DNA of 29,914 bases, taken from Bacteroides sp. UBA1317 (GTDB taxonomy: Bacteria; Bacteroidota; Bacteroidia; Bacteroidales; Bacteroidaceae). The stretch lies in assembly GCA_002307035.1 (NCBI GenBank), contig DBTL01000013.1, positions 3,576-33,489 of the forward strand, given 5' to 3'. The notes below the pieces were generated by a model, which worked only from the letters and a program-made list of their open reading frames with translations, had not been told where the DNA came from and ran no database searches. The position numbers and the translations under genes were made by a program. Shown one piece after another: positions 16,463-25,904 of the stretch. Each line of letters starts with the position of its first letter. Positions within the stretch are counted from its first letter, which is position 1.

Positions 16463-17236
16463 TTACTTGATAATTCCTCTTCCTTCTTCCGAAGTTTCTA
16501 CGAATCGGATGATCTCTTCAATCTCTTCGCTCATCGGAACCTGTTCGTGAATTCTCTTCAAAGAATCAAAGATACTGGTGTTTCCCTGATAGATAAGTCT
16601 GTATGCATTGGCAATGTGCTTCTGTATATGCTCGGGAATTCCATTCTGAGAAAGTACCAGTTCGTTAACGCTATAATAGTGAGTAGGATTACCTGCCACT
16701 ACGATGTATGGAGGGATATCCTTGCTAAAACGGCAACCGCCTCTGACCAGGGTCCATGATGCCACATGTGCACCTTGTTGCACTACTACCTGGCTACCCA
16801 GAATGGCATGCGAATCAATGGTACAGTTCCCTGAAACCTTTACTCCATATCCGAAGGAACAATCATCGGCTACATGACTGTCATGTGAGAGATGAACTCC
16901 TTCAAAGAGCGTATTGTTATTCCCCAGAACCGTTTTATCCTTAGCGTGGGTAGCGCGGTTTATCACCACATTCTCACGAATCACGTTGTTATGTCCGATG
17001 ATTAAAGTGGTTTCTTCGCCTGTATAATTAAAATCCTGAGGCGTAGCACCTAGTACCGTGTTTTGAAACACGGAGTTACCTTCACCCAAGCGGGTACCGC
17101 TCATAATACTTACGTATGGCATGATGATGCAGTTGTCACCAATCTCTACATTCTTTTCGATATAGGCAAACGGATATATCTCTACATTTTTCCCAATCTT
17201 TGCGCTGGGATCAATAAATGCTTGTGGACTAATCAT
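16463..17236 (-). CDS. Divergent LpxA-family acyltransferase (left-handed beta-helix), atypical paralogue
   Basis: The product is 257 residues, the usual LpxA length. It starts ISPQAFIDPSAKIG, with hexapeptide repeats through about 185 and a helical tail containing NAYRLIY and ending RGIIK, as in LpxA. The catalytic pair is kept (H115 and H118 in GVHLSHD), as is GGCRFSKDIPP. Aligned by eye with E. coli LpxA from memory, several substrate residues differ: K76 becomes N70, H144 becomes Q153, H160 becomes W161, H191 becomes P184 and the R204-R205 pair becomes Q197-N198. LpxA moves a hydroxyacyl chain from ACP to UDP-GlcNAc at the first step of lipid A synthesis. This copy may use another acceptor or donor. 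It is the last gene of an efflux operon, 29 bases after the outer-membrane factor gene. The housekeeping lpxA is expected elsewhere in the genome. Confidence 0.8.
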   Translation of the reverse strand: MISPQAFIDPSAKIGKNVEIYPFAYIEKNVEIGDNCIIMPYVSIMSGTRLGEGNSVFQNTVLGATPQDFNYTGEETTLIIGHNNVIRENVVINRATHAKDKTVLGNNNTLFEGVHLSHDSHVADDCSFGYGVKVSGNCTIDSHAILGSQVVVQQGAHVASWTLVRGGCRFSKDIPPYIVVAGNPTHYYSVNELVLSQNGIPEHIQKHIANAYRLIYQGNTSIFDSLKRIHEQVPMSEEIEEIIRFVETSEEGRGIIK

Positions 17237-17265
17237 ATTTTATCCTTGTTTTTTATGGTTCAACA

Positions 17266-18645
17266 TTATCTTCCTCCGCCTAATGCGTAATAGAGGTTCA
17301 CAACGGCCTGCATACGACTAAAGTCGTTAGACACTTTTGACAGTTCGGCGCTAAGCAATGATTTCTGAGCGGTGAGCACTTCCAGATAAGTAGAAGATCC
17401 CAAAGAGAATAATTGTTGCGTATAATCTACAGCTCTTCCCAATGCTTTAATCTGATTTTCTTCCAATCCGCTTCTTTCTGTCGCCGATTGATATAGCACC
17501 AATGCGTTGCTCACTTCACTTCCTGCACTAAGTAAAGCATACTGGAAGCTTAGTAAAGCCTCTTCCTGCTGTGCCTTAGCTACTTTTAAGCTGGCTCTCA
17601 AAGCTCCTTTTGCGAAGATTGGCTGTGTAAGTGAACCTACAGCGGAAGCAATCATCTTGCCTGGATTTATGATCGCAGTACCGGCACTATTTGTCCATCC
17701 CAAAGCTCCGGTTAAGGTAAGGCTTGGATAGAAAGCCGAGCGAGCTTTATTTGTTGTATAATAAGCTGTAGCCAGTGCCATTTCGCTCTGCTTTACATCC
17801 GGACGGTTGGAAAGCAATTGCACCGGAATGCCTGTTGCTAAATGCGTAGGCAATGCTTGCTCTTCCAACTTACCGCGATCAAGGGTTTGTGGAACCTGCC
17901 CTAACAGTAGTGAAAGAGAGTTCTCTGTTTCACGAATCTGTCGGCGCAGTTCGGGTAAAGAAGACAGTACACTATAATAGTTTGCTTCGGTAGAGGCGAT
18001 ACCTGATTCGTTAACGGAACCAATCGTCATTAACTTTCTGGTTATTTCTACGCTATGCTTCCAGTTCTCGGCTGTTTGCGTACTAATGTCGAGTTGACGG
18101 TCTAACATCAATAAGGTATAGTATGCATTAGCTATATTGGCTATTACTTTCGTACGTACAGCTTGTTGATAGGCTTTGGTTTGTAACAAAGTCGCCTTTT
18201 GTCCGCGTTCGGCATTCAGTAATTTACCAAACAAGTCTATCTCCCAACTTGCGGCAATAGGTAATGTATAGGTTTGAGTTGCTTTAGCATGATCAAAACT
18301 AGCTATTGTACCTTCCGGAGCAAGAGAAAAAGAAGGTAAGAAAGAGAGCTTTGCTGAAGTCAACATGGCTTCTGCTTCTTTCACCTTTAATGTAGCAGTC
18401 AGCAGATCAGTATTGTTATTCAGTCCCATCTCAATCAATGATTGGAGCTTAGGGTCAGTGAACACTTCTTTCCATGGCAGATTACCCATGTTAGCTGTAT
18501 CGCTCACCGCCAGCGTGTCATTGACAGAAGCTGTATCTCGATACAGCCCACTTGTCTTTATGTCGGGGCGGTCATATGATTTGTAGATGTGGCAACTGCT
18601 GAACAGAGCAGTTGTACACATCAGAAATATTATCTGTTTTTTCAT
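17266..18645 (-). CDS. Outer-membrane efflux lipoprotein (TolC/NodT family)
   Basis: The product is 459 residues. The lipobox LFSSC places the lipidated Cys at 18. Two outer-membrane-efflux repeats follow, each with long coiled-coil helices (LLTATLKVKEAEAMLTSAK and the later ARSAFYPSLTLTGALGW repeat). RPDVKQSEMAL is typical of the NodT group. It forms the trimeric exit duct for the RND pump. The start overlaps the pump gene's stop as ATGA, and AAGGAGGA lies 9-10 bases upstream, so translation is coupled and independently well initiated. Confidence 0.95.
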   Translation of the reverse strand: MKKQIIFLMCTTALFSSCHIYKSYDRPDIKTSGLYRDTASVNDTLAVSDTANMGNLPWKEVFTDPKLQSLIEMGLNNNTDLLTATLKVKEAEAMLTSAKLSFLPSFSLAPEGTIASFDHAKATQTYTLPIAASWEIDLFGKLLNAERGQKATLLQTKAYQQAVRTKVIANIANAYYTLLMLDRQLDISTQTAENWKHSVEITRKLMTIGSVNESGIASTEANYYSVLSSLPELRRQIRETENSLSLLLGQVPQTLDRGKLEEQALPTHLATGIPVQLLSNRPDVKQSEMALATAYYTTNKARSAFYPSLTLTGALGWTNSAGTAIINPGKMIASAVGSLTQPIFAKGALRASLKVAKAQQEEALLSFQYALLSAGSEVSNALVLYQSATERSGLEENQIKALGRAVDYTQQLFSLGSSTYLEVLTAQKSLLSAELSKVSNDFSRMQAVVNLYYALGGGR

Positions 18646-21600
18646 TTTTTATTATCCTCCTTATGTAGGTTTGTATATTGTTCAAGCTCTGCCCTAATGG
18701 CTTTCTGATCTCCATCTTCCCAATGAAGAGGTTTGATTTTCTCCTGAATAGATTCGAAGATAACGAATAGTATAGGCACGATAAATATCTGGCAGATCAT
18801 ACCCACAAACATACCACCTACGGCACCTGTACCCAATGAACTGTTACCGTTGGCACCAACTCCGGAAGCAAACATCAGCGGCATAAGTCCGATAATCATA
18901 GCCAGAGAAGTCATCAAGATAGGACGAAGACGTGCGGCAGCCGCAAGTACGGCACTCCAGGTTATTCCCATTCCCGTCTTCCTTCGTTCAAGAGCAAACT
19001 CTGTGATCAGGATGGCATTCTTGGCGAGCAATCCGATGAGCATGATTAGCGCAATCTGGAGATATATATTGTTTTCTATACCCATGAGGTTGGCAAAGAT
19101 AAATGTCCCCGCCAATCCGAACGGCAATGAAAGAATAACCGTGAGCGGCAGGATGTAACTTTCGTACTGGGCACTCAGGATGAAATATACAAACAGGATA
19201 CAAAGAGCGAATACAATTGCCGTTGAATTGCTTGAACTTTGCTCGGAACGAGTTAGTCCGGCGAATTCATATCCATAACCTGTAGGCAGTGTTTCTGCTG
19301 CTACCTCTTGGATGGCCTTAATCGCATCACCGGAACTGTATCCATCCGCAGCGGAACCATTTACACCCATTGAGGTAAACATGTTGAAGCGGTTGATATT
19401 CTGTGGCCCGTATACCTTGGTCAGTGTCATGAACTCACTTATCGGAGCCATTTCACTTCCATTTCTTAAATAGATATTTTTAAGACCTTCAGGATTGGCT
19501 CGATAATTAGCATCAGCCTGAATCATAACACGATAAAGTTTACCGTATTTGTTAACATTGGATGCATATAAACCTCCATAATAACCCTGAAGCGTGGTCA
19601 GTACATCACTCGGACTGATGCCGGCTTTTTTACATTTTGCCACGTCTACATCAACCATATATTGCGGAAAACGCGGGTCGAATGTACTTTGGGCTGCTGC
19701 AATTTCAGGTCGTTCTTTCAGTTTGGCCAGGAAATTCTGAGTAATACCAAAGAATTTGTTCACATCTCCTCCTGTCTTGTCTTGTACACTGAACTCGAAA
19801 CCATTGGTTGCACTAAATCCTGAAATCATAGGAGGCGCAAAAATAAGAATTTGAGCATCTTTTATTGTTGCGGTTTGTGCATAAAGCAGGCCTATTACAG
19901 AATTGGCATCTTGACCTTTTCCTTCTCTTTCAGACCAGTTTTTCATTCTACAGACAAATGTTCCATAAGGGCTTCCCTGACCTGCAAGAAAACTGTAACC
20001 CATTATTTGTGCTCTAAATTCAACCAATGGGTTTGCTGCAAGTAGTTTGTCAACTTCTCCCATAATAGCTTGAGTTTTTTCCAGCGAACTTCCCGGAGGG
20101 CAGCTTACCGTAATAAAGAATGTTCCGGTATCTTCATTTGGAACCAATCCGGTTGGTGTTTTAGCCATAAGGATGGCTAGTAATGCTACCGCTACCACAA
20201 CTGTGCCCAAAGAGAGCCATTTACGCTTGATGAAGAACTGAACACCTTTCTTGTATTTGTTTAATGTAACATCGTAGGCAGCGTTGAACGATTGATGGAA
20301 ACGGTCTATGACACTCAGTTTCTTACCTTCCTCGTCTTTATGAGGTCTCAGGAGGATAGCACATAAAGCCGGACTCAATGTCAATGCGTTTAGCGCAGAG
20401 ATAAAAATTGCGATGGCCAGTGTTATACCAAACTGTGTATAGAATACGCCTGATGTACCTCCCATAAAGGTTACCGGAATAAATACCGCCGCCATTACCA
20501 ATGTAATAGAGACAATAGCACCTGAAATCTCACTCATTGCATCGATGGAAGCAATGCGCGCTGATTTATATCCTTGGTCCAACTTGGCATGAACCGCCTC
20601 CACTACCACGATGGCATCATCGACGACAATGGCAATGGCAAGCACTAAGGCAAATAGTGTCAGCAAGTTGATGCTGAATCCGAATAAATAGAGGAAGAAG
20701 AAGGTTCCGATCAATGATACCGGTACGGCAATGGCTGGAACCAATGTAGAACGGAAATCTTGCAAGAAGACATATACTACAATAAATACCAGCAAGAATG
20801 CTTCGATCAGCGTTTTGATAACTTCTTCGATGGAAGCATAAAGAAAGTCGTTGGTATTCATCATTTCATCATAAGTCACGCCCGGAGGGAAGTCTTTTTC
20901 CGCAGCCTTTAGAGTCTTCTGAACTTCTTTGATGATCTCAGTAGCATTTGAACCGGCTGTCTGGTATACTGCACAAACGACACCCGGAGTGTTGTTCACC
21001 GATGTTTTAACCGAATAACTTAAGGCATCCAGTTGGACTCTTGCCACATCTTTCAAACGAAGTATTTCTCCACTTTCAGAAGCTTTGATGATGATATTTT
21101 CGTATTCGGCAACTTCTTTCAGACGTCCTTTGTATCTCATCGTATACTGAAACGATTGATTTCCGCTTTCACCAAACTGGCCCGGCGCTGCTTCAATGTT
21201 TTGTTCGGCAAGGGCGGCAGTCACATCACTGGGAATCAATTTGTATTGTTTCATCACGTCCGGTTTTAACCAGATACGCATGGAGTACGTACTTCCACCA
21301 AATGCTTGAGCGCTACCTACACCCGGAATACGTTTGATCAGGGGAAGAATGTTGATATCTGTGTAATTCTGTAAGAAAGCTTCACTATATCGATTATCTG
21401 TGCCGTGTACACCGAAGATAAGCAACATACTACTTTGCCTCTTCTCTGTCGTAACACCTACCTGAACAACCTCGGATGGCAATAGGTTGGTGGCGGAAGA
21501 GACACGATTCTGCACATTAACGGCGGCCATATCAGGGTCTGTTCCCTGTTTAAAATAAACGGTTATGGAAGCACTACCACTATTACTTGCGGTAGAGGTC

Positions 21601-21836
21601 ATGTAGGTCATGTTTTCCACACCATTAATGGATTCCTCGAGCGGAGCGATCACACTATTCAGTACAGTCTGTGCGTCAGCACCCGAATACGTTGTACTTA
21701 CCTGAATGGTAGGCGGTGCAATATCCGGATATTGTGTGATGGGCAGGGATATTAATCCCAGTATACCCAATATCACAATCAGGATAGAGATAACCGTGGA
21801 TAATACCGGGCGGTTTATAAATTTATCTAATTTCAT
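18642..21836 (-). CDS. RND multidrug efflux pump, AcrB/HAE1 type
   Basis: The product is 1064 residues, the normal length for hydrophobe/amphiphile efflux pumps. The N-terminus FINRPVLSTVISILIVILGI and the segment PDIAPPTIQVSTTYSGADAQ are standard. The proton-relay aspartate pair lies in AIVVDDAIVVVEAVHAKL in helix 4, and the helix-10 Lys is in GLLAKNAILITEFALERR. Porter motifs such as GVGSAQAFGGSTYSMRIWL are present. It exports amphiphilic compounds from the periplasm and inner membrane using the proton gradient, with the adaptor and duct encoded on either side. The substrate range cannot be predicted. Confidence 0.97.
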   Translation of the reverse strand: MKLDKFINRPVLSTVISILIVILGILGLISLPITQYPDIAPPTIQVSTTYSGADAQTVLNSVIAPLEESINGVENMTYMTSTASNSGSASITVYFKQGTDPDMAAVNVQNRVSSATNLLPSEVVQVGVTTEKRQSSMLLIFGVHGTDNRYSEAFLQNYTDINILPLIKRIPGVGSAQAFGGSTYSMRIWLKPDVMKQYKLIPSDVTAALAEQNIEAAPGQFGESGNQSFQYTMRYKGRLKEVAEYENIIIKASESGEILRLKDVARVQLDALSYSVKTSVNNTPGVVCAVYQTAGSNATEIIKEVQKTLKAAEKDFPPGVTYDEMMNTNDFLYASIEEVIKTLIEAFLLVFIVVYVFLQDFRSTLVPAIAVPVSLIGTFFFLYLFGFSINLLTLFALVLAIAIVVDDAIVVVEAVHAKLDQGYKSARIASIDAMSEISGAIVSITLVMAAVFIPVTFMGGTSGVFYTQFGITLAIAIFISALNALTLSPALCAILLRPHKDEEGKKLSVIDRFHQSFNAAYDVTLNKYKKGVQFFIKRKWLSLGTVVVAVALLAILMAKTPTGLVPNEDTGTFFITVSCPPGSSLEKTQAIMGEVDKLLAANPLVEFRAQIMGYSFLAGQGSPYGTFVCRMKNWSEREGKGQDANSVIGLLYAQTATIKDAQILIFAPPMISGFSATNGFEFSVQDKTGGDVNKFFGITQNFLAKLKERPEIAAAQSTFDPRFPQYMVDVDVAKCKKAGISPSDVLTTLQGYYGGLYASNVNKYGKLYRVMIQADANYRANPEGLKNIYLRNGSEMAPISEFMTLTKVYGPQNINRFNMFTSMGVNGSAADGYSSGDAIKAIQEVAAETLPTGYGYEFAGLTRSEQSSSNSTAIVFALCILFVYFILSAQYESYILPLTVILSLPFGLAGTFIFANLMGIENNIYLQIALIMLIGLLAKNAILITEFALERRKTGMGITWSAVLAAAARLRPILMTSLAMIIGLMPLMFASGVGANGNSSLGTGAVGGMFVGMICQIFIVPILFVIFESIQEKIKPLHWEDGDQKAIRAELEQYTNLHKEDNKK
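18655..18662 (-). promoter_or_regulatory. Strong Shine-Dalgarno sequence of the outer-membrane factor gene
   Basis: Read on the minus strand this is AAGGAGGA, placed 9-10 bases before the ATG at 18645. It is a near-perfect ribosome-binding site in a window where most genes have weak ones. It lies within the end of the pump gene and fixes the start of the next gene. Confidence 0.7.
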
Positions 21837-21860
21837 GATTATATCTTACTAATTAACTAA

Positions 21861-23060
21861 TTACTTTTTTGCACCCATTCCGGCACCCATTTGAGCAGCT
21901 TGTTCTTTCTTCTTTACAGATTCAGCTTCAGTGATAGGTTTGATTTGCATGCCGTCTTTTAATGTGGCAACACCTTCAACCACAATGCGGTCTCCGGCCT
22001 TAAGTCCTGATGTTACCAGATATTCTGCTCCATGGTCCAAATCAGCTACTTCAACCAGTGTGTTGACCACTTTATTATCGGCACCTACAACAAATACATA
22101 TTTTTTATCCTGAACCTCAGTTGTAGCCGATTGTGGAATCATTATGATATTCTCTGATTTATAAGGGATGATTACAGAACCAGAGCCACCACTCTTCAAT
22201 AAATGGTTAGGATTCTTAAATGTAGCACGCATACTTACTGAGCCGGTTGATTGGTCTATTACACCGCTTACTGTTTCAATTTTACCTGCTTCACTATAAA
22301 TAGAACCATCAGCAACCTTCAATTGTACGGGAGGGAAACTTTTTAGTATTTCTGCAGTATTTCCACTCTTACGGGTTAAACTCATCAGTTGTTTTTCTGT
22401 TACAGAAAAGTATACATACATCTCGTCAATGTTAGATACCGTAGTAAGAGGAGTAGTAATAGAAGCGCTAACCAGGCTACCTACACGATAAGGAATTGAT
22501 CCTACTACTCCGTTAGACGGGCTCGTAACGCTTGTAAATGAGAGGTTTTGGCGGGCAGTGATTAGTTGAGCTTGCGCCTGACTCAAATTTGCTTCTTGAG
22601 TTATCAGGCTATTTTCTGCCATCTGAAGTTCATAGCTACCAATAATTTTCTGATCATAAAGATCTTTTTTATTTTTTGCTGTCAGTTTAGCTGTAGATAC
22701 AGCCGCTTTTGCAACATTTACAGCTGCTTGAGCTTGTTGCACTGCTGCTTTGTACTGCACAGGGTCTATTACAAATAGCATTTGTCCTTTGCGCACAACA
22801 GATCCTTCATCGACACCTAGTTTAGTGATGAATCCTGAAACCTGAGGCCTGATTTCAATATCTTGCTTACCTTCGATTGAAGCCGGATAGGAACTTTGGA
22901 GTTCAACGTTTGTAGCCTGCAGCGTTCTAACTGCATACTCTTGGTCTCCTGCCATGCCTCCTTGCTGCTTGTTACCGCAGGATGCCAATGAAATACATAG
23001 AGCAAGCACACTAATCTGCAATACTCTGGTAGTGAGGGAACGGTTAATTTTAGTCTTCAT
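21861..23060 (-). CDS. RND efflux periplasmic adaptor lipoprotein (membrane-fusion protein, AcrA type)
   Basis: From the ATG at 23060 the product is 399 residues, with a leader ending SLASC (Cys28). The frame extends to 23132, but that would add 24 residues ahead of an intact lipoprotein leader, so 23060 is chosen. A biotinyl-lipoyl half motif (IRPQVSGFITKLGVDEGSVVRKG) is followed by a long Ala/Gln-rich hairpin (about 95-165), then a second lipoyl half (SPSNGVVGSIPYRVGSLVS) and beta-barrel domains with GLKAGDRIVVEGVATLKDG. The tail is Gly/Met/Lys-rich. It links pump and duct. It is the first gene of the operon, 24 bases before the pump gene. Confidence 0.95.
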   Translation of the reverse strand: MKTKINRSLTTRVLQISVLALCISLASCGNKQQGGMAGDQEYAVRTLQATNVELQSSYPASIEGKQDIEIRPQVSGFITKLGVDEGSVVRKGQMLFVIDPVQYKAAVQQAQAAVNVAKAAVSTAKLTAKNKKDLYDQKIIGSYELQMAENSLITQEANLSQAQAQLITARQNLSFTSVTSPSNGVVGSIPYRVGSLVSASITTPLTTVSNIDEMYVYFSVTEKQLMSLTRKSGNTAEILKSFPPVQLKVADGSIYSEAGKIETVSGVIDQSTGSVSMRATFKNPNHLLKSGGSGSVIIPYKSENIIMIPQSATTEVQDKKYVFVVGADNKVVNTLVEVADLDHGAEYLVTSGLKAGDRIVVEGVATLKDGMQIKPITEAESVKKKEQAAQMGAGMGAKK

Positions 23061-23432
23061 ACTTTGTAATGTATAGTTTTGTAATAATTGTGATAAAATA
23101 ATAACGCAATCTCGTTTACTTGTGTTTATCAAGAATAGCTAAAAATTAACTGAGGTTGAATTTATTATGATAAATGGTAGAAAACTTTTTTATTCATTTT
23201 AGTTTCTTGCGCAAATGTAACAAGAAAAATGTTATAACTGTTATGCTAGGGCTTCTATTATTAAGCTTTTTTGGCCTTGATTAACGACTATATGTTTTTC
23301 ATCTTCTTTTATGATGCATAATGGCTATCGGTTGCTTTGTTTAGTTCTATTTTTATTTTGTTGAATGCACTAGTAATTGGAGATTTTTGCCTAAGTTTGC
23401 AATCTTAATTCGTTGTTTTAAGTATTCTATTC
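23061..23432. promoter_or_regulatory. Divergent intergenic region between the efflux operon and ftsK
   Basis: This 372-bp AT-rich gap holds promoters for both directions and no credible ORF. On the minus strand CAAATGTA (23212-23219) reads TACATTTG, an exact -7 box, without a clear TTG upstream; it would give a leader of about 145 nt for the adaptor gene. GTTATAAC (23231-23238) is a short palindrome next to it. No adjacent regulator gene exists. Confidence 0.4.
23392..23399 (+). promoter_or_regulatory. Probable -7 box of the ftsK operon
   Basis: TAAGTTTG matches TAnnTTTG exactly and is followed by CAATC, as in the gltD promoter. It would give a leader of roughly 25-30 nt before the ATG at 23433. 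The -33 element is poor: the nearest TTG triplets (23361-23363 and 23377-23379) are at less suitable distances. Confidence 0.45.
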
Positions 23433-25886
23433 ATGGCAAAAAAGAACTCTGAAAGAGAAGCTCAAAATGTGGCTTCAGCCAATAAAATAGTGTTGTTTTT
23501 CAAAAATGAAACTATTCACTTCGTTATCGGACTGATATTGGTTATATTTTCTGTCTATTTATTGTTAGCCTTTTCTTCTTTTTTCTTCACCGGAGCGGCA
23601 GATCAAAGTATTATTGATGGTGGAAGTTCGCAAGAACTAGCTTCAGTTAACAATCATGTGAAGAACTATGCCGGCTCCCGTGGAGCTCAATTGGCAAGTT
23701 ATCTTATTAATGATTGTTTTGGCATTTCTTCATTTTTTATTCTTGTTTTTCTGGGAGTGACCGGTCTGAAATTGATGCGCGTACGCATGTTTCGTCTGTG
23801 GAAATGGTTCATCGGCTGTTCTTTGTTATTAGTTTGGTTCTCTATCTTCTTTGGCTTTGTGCTGATGGACCAATACAAAGATTCATTCATTTATTTTGGT
23901 GGGATGCATGGATACAACGTGAGCAACTGGCTGATCTCTCAAGTGGGAATACCTGGTGTATGGATGATTCTTTTGGTTACGGCTATTTGTTTTCTTATTT
24001 ATCTGAGTGCCCGTACCATCATTTGGATACGTAAGTTGATGAGTTTAAGTTTTGTCAAAAGGCAAGAGAAAGAAATGGAGATGGAGGCAGAGGATGAGAA
24101 ACCTCAACAGGAATTTACCAATCCACAACCTCAGACAGTTGATTTTTCGGTTGACAAGACGTTTAAGCAAAACTTGCTTCATAAGGAAATGGAGATTGTG
24201 GCGCCTGATGATGAAGATCGATTTGAAGATAAGAAAGTTGTGCCTGAGGCCTTGGGAATGACTTTCGAAAAGACGTTGGTTGATGTATTGCCTGAAGCTA
24301 AGAAGGGAGGCCCTGTTTTTGAAATAGAGACTGCTGTCAATGAAGACGATGAAGCTTATCAGGGTCCGGAGAGAGAACCTTATAACCCGAAACTTGATTT
24401 GGAAAACTATCACTTCCCTACTTTCGAGCTAATGAGGAAGTACGATAATAGTAATGAGCCTACCATTGACATGGAGGAGCAAAAAGCGAATAAAGATCGT
24501 ATCATCAATACGCTTCGCAGTTTTGGCATTGAAATAAACTCCATCAAAGCGACGGTGGGGCCTACGGTGACGCTTTATGAGATTACTCCCGAACAAGGAG
24601 TGCGTATTTCTAAGATCAGGGGATTAGAGGATGATATTGCACTGAGCTTGTCTGCATTAGGCATTCGTATTATTGCTCCCATCCCGGGCAAAGGTACTAT
24701 TGGCATTGAGGTGCCAAACTCAAATCCGAAGATTGTTTCCATGCAATCGATTATCGGTAGTAAGAAGTTTCAAGAATCGACTTATGATCTACCCATTGCT
24801 TTGGGTAAGACGATTACCAATGAGGTGTTTATGGTCGATCTGTGCAAGATGCCACACGTGTTGGTGGCCGGGGCTACAGGTCAAGGTAAATCCGTTGGTC
24901 TGAATGCCATTATTACTTCTTTATTATATAAAAAGCATCCAGCTGAATTGAAGTTTGTATTGGTAGACCCCAAGAAAGTGGAGTTCAGCATTTACTCCGT
25001 TATAGAAAATCATTTCCTGGCTAAGTTGCCTGATGGGGGAGAACCTATTATCACTGATGTCACCAAAGTGGTGCAGACTCTTAACTCTATTTGTGTAGAG
25101 ATGGACGGCCGTTATGACTTGCTAAAGAAAGCGCATGTTCGGAATATTAAGGAGTATAACGAGAAGTTCATCAATCGCAAGCTGAATCCCGAGAAGGGGC
25201 ACAAGTTTATGCCTTACATCGTGGTGATCATTGATGAGTTTGGTGACCTGATTATGACTGCCGGGAAAGAAGTAGAGTTACCGATTGCCCGTATTGCTCA
25301 GTTGGCCCGTGCTATTGGTATACACATGGTTATTGCTACCCAACGTCCTACGACGAACATCATAACGGGTACCATTAAAGCCAATTTCCCTGCCCGTGTA
25401 GCCTTCCGCGTATCTTCTATGATGGACTCACGAACAATCCTCGACCGTCCGGGAGCTAATCAGTTGATCGGGCGCGGTGATATGTTGTTCCTTCAAGGTG
25501 CCGACCCTATTCGCGTACAATGTGCATTTGTCGATACTCCTGAAGTGGAAGACATTACTAAATATATTGCTCGTCATCAAGGATATCCTACGGCGTTTTA
25601 TCTGCCTGAATATGTTAGTGAGGATGCCGGAAGTGATTTGGGTGATGTGGACATGGGGCGTCTCGATCCGCTTTTTGAAGATGCGGCGCGTCTGATTGTT
25701 GTTCATCAGCAAGGTTCTACTTCGCTTATTCAACGTAAATTCTCTATCGGATATAATCGTGCCGGGCGCATCATGGATCAATTGGAAAAAGCGGGAATCG
25801 TGGGACCGAGTGAGGGGAGCAAGGCCCGCCAGGTGATGTGTCTGGATGAAAATGATTTGGAGATGCGATTGAACAATTTACAATAA
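23433..25886 (+). CDS. ftsK: DNA translocase FtsK
   Basis: The product is 817 residues. Four N-terminal membrane helices (about 25-195) are followed by an acidic, proline-containing linker (about 210-330), then the motor. The Walker A motif GATGQGKS is near 479-486 and Walker B IIDEFGDL near 597-604. ATQRPTTNIITGTIKANFPAR is characteristic of FtsK. A C-terminal winged-helix gamma domain (about 745-815, with STSLIQRKFSIGYNRAGRIMDQLE) reads polar DNA motifs and contacts XerCD. It pumps the chromosome terminus through the division septum. The linker is short compared with E. coli, as usual in Bacteroidota. First gene of an operon with the LolA-like and trxB genes. Confidence 0.97.
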   Translation: MAKKNSEREAQNVASANKIVLFFKNETIHFVIGLILVIFSVYLLLAFSSFFFTGAADQSIIDGGSSQELASVNNHVKNYAGSRGAQLASYLINDCFGISSFFILVFLGVTGLKLMRVRMFRLWKWFIGCSLLLVWFSIFFGFVLMDQYKDSFIYFGGMHGYNVSNWLISQVGIPGVWMILLVTAICFLIYLSARTIIWIRKLMSLSFVKRQEKEMEMEAEDEKPQQEFTNPQPQTVDFSVDKTFKQNLLHKEMEIVAPDDEDRFEDKKVVPEALGMTFEKTLVDVLPEAKKGGPVFEIETAVNEDDEAYQGPEREPYNPKLDLENYHFPTFELMRKYDNSNEPTIDMEEQKANKDRIINTLRSFGIEINSIKATVGPTVTLYEITPEQGVRISKIRGLEDDIALSLSALGIRIIAPIPGKGTIGIEVPNSNPKIVSMQSIIGSKKFQESTYDLPIALGKTITNEVFMVDLCKMPHVLVAGATGQGKSVGLNAIITSLLYKKHPAELKFVLVDPKKVEFSIYSVIENHFLAKLPDGGEPIITDVTKVVQTLNSICVEMDGRYDLLKKAHVRNIKEYNEKFINRKLNPEKGHKFMPYIVVIIDEFGDLIMTAGKEVELPIARIAQLARAIGIHMVIATQRPTTNIITGTIKANFPARVAFRVSSMMDSRTILDRPGANQLIGRGDMLFLQGADPIRVQCAFVDTPEVEDITKYIARHQGYPTAFYLPEYVSEDAGSDLGDVDMGRLDPLFEDAARLIVVHQQGSTSLIQRKFSIGYNRAGRIMDQLEKAGIVGPSEGSKARQVMCLDENDLEMRLNNLQ

Positions 25887-25904
25887 TAAGCCGTTTATAC
25901 AGCA

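Noticed and set aside
23061..23132. N-terminal extension of the efflux adaptor
   Set aside because: The intact lipoprotein leader begins at 23060; upstream residues would block signal-peptide recognition.
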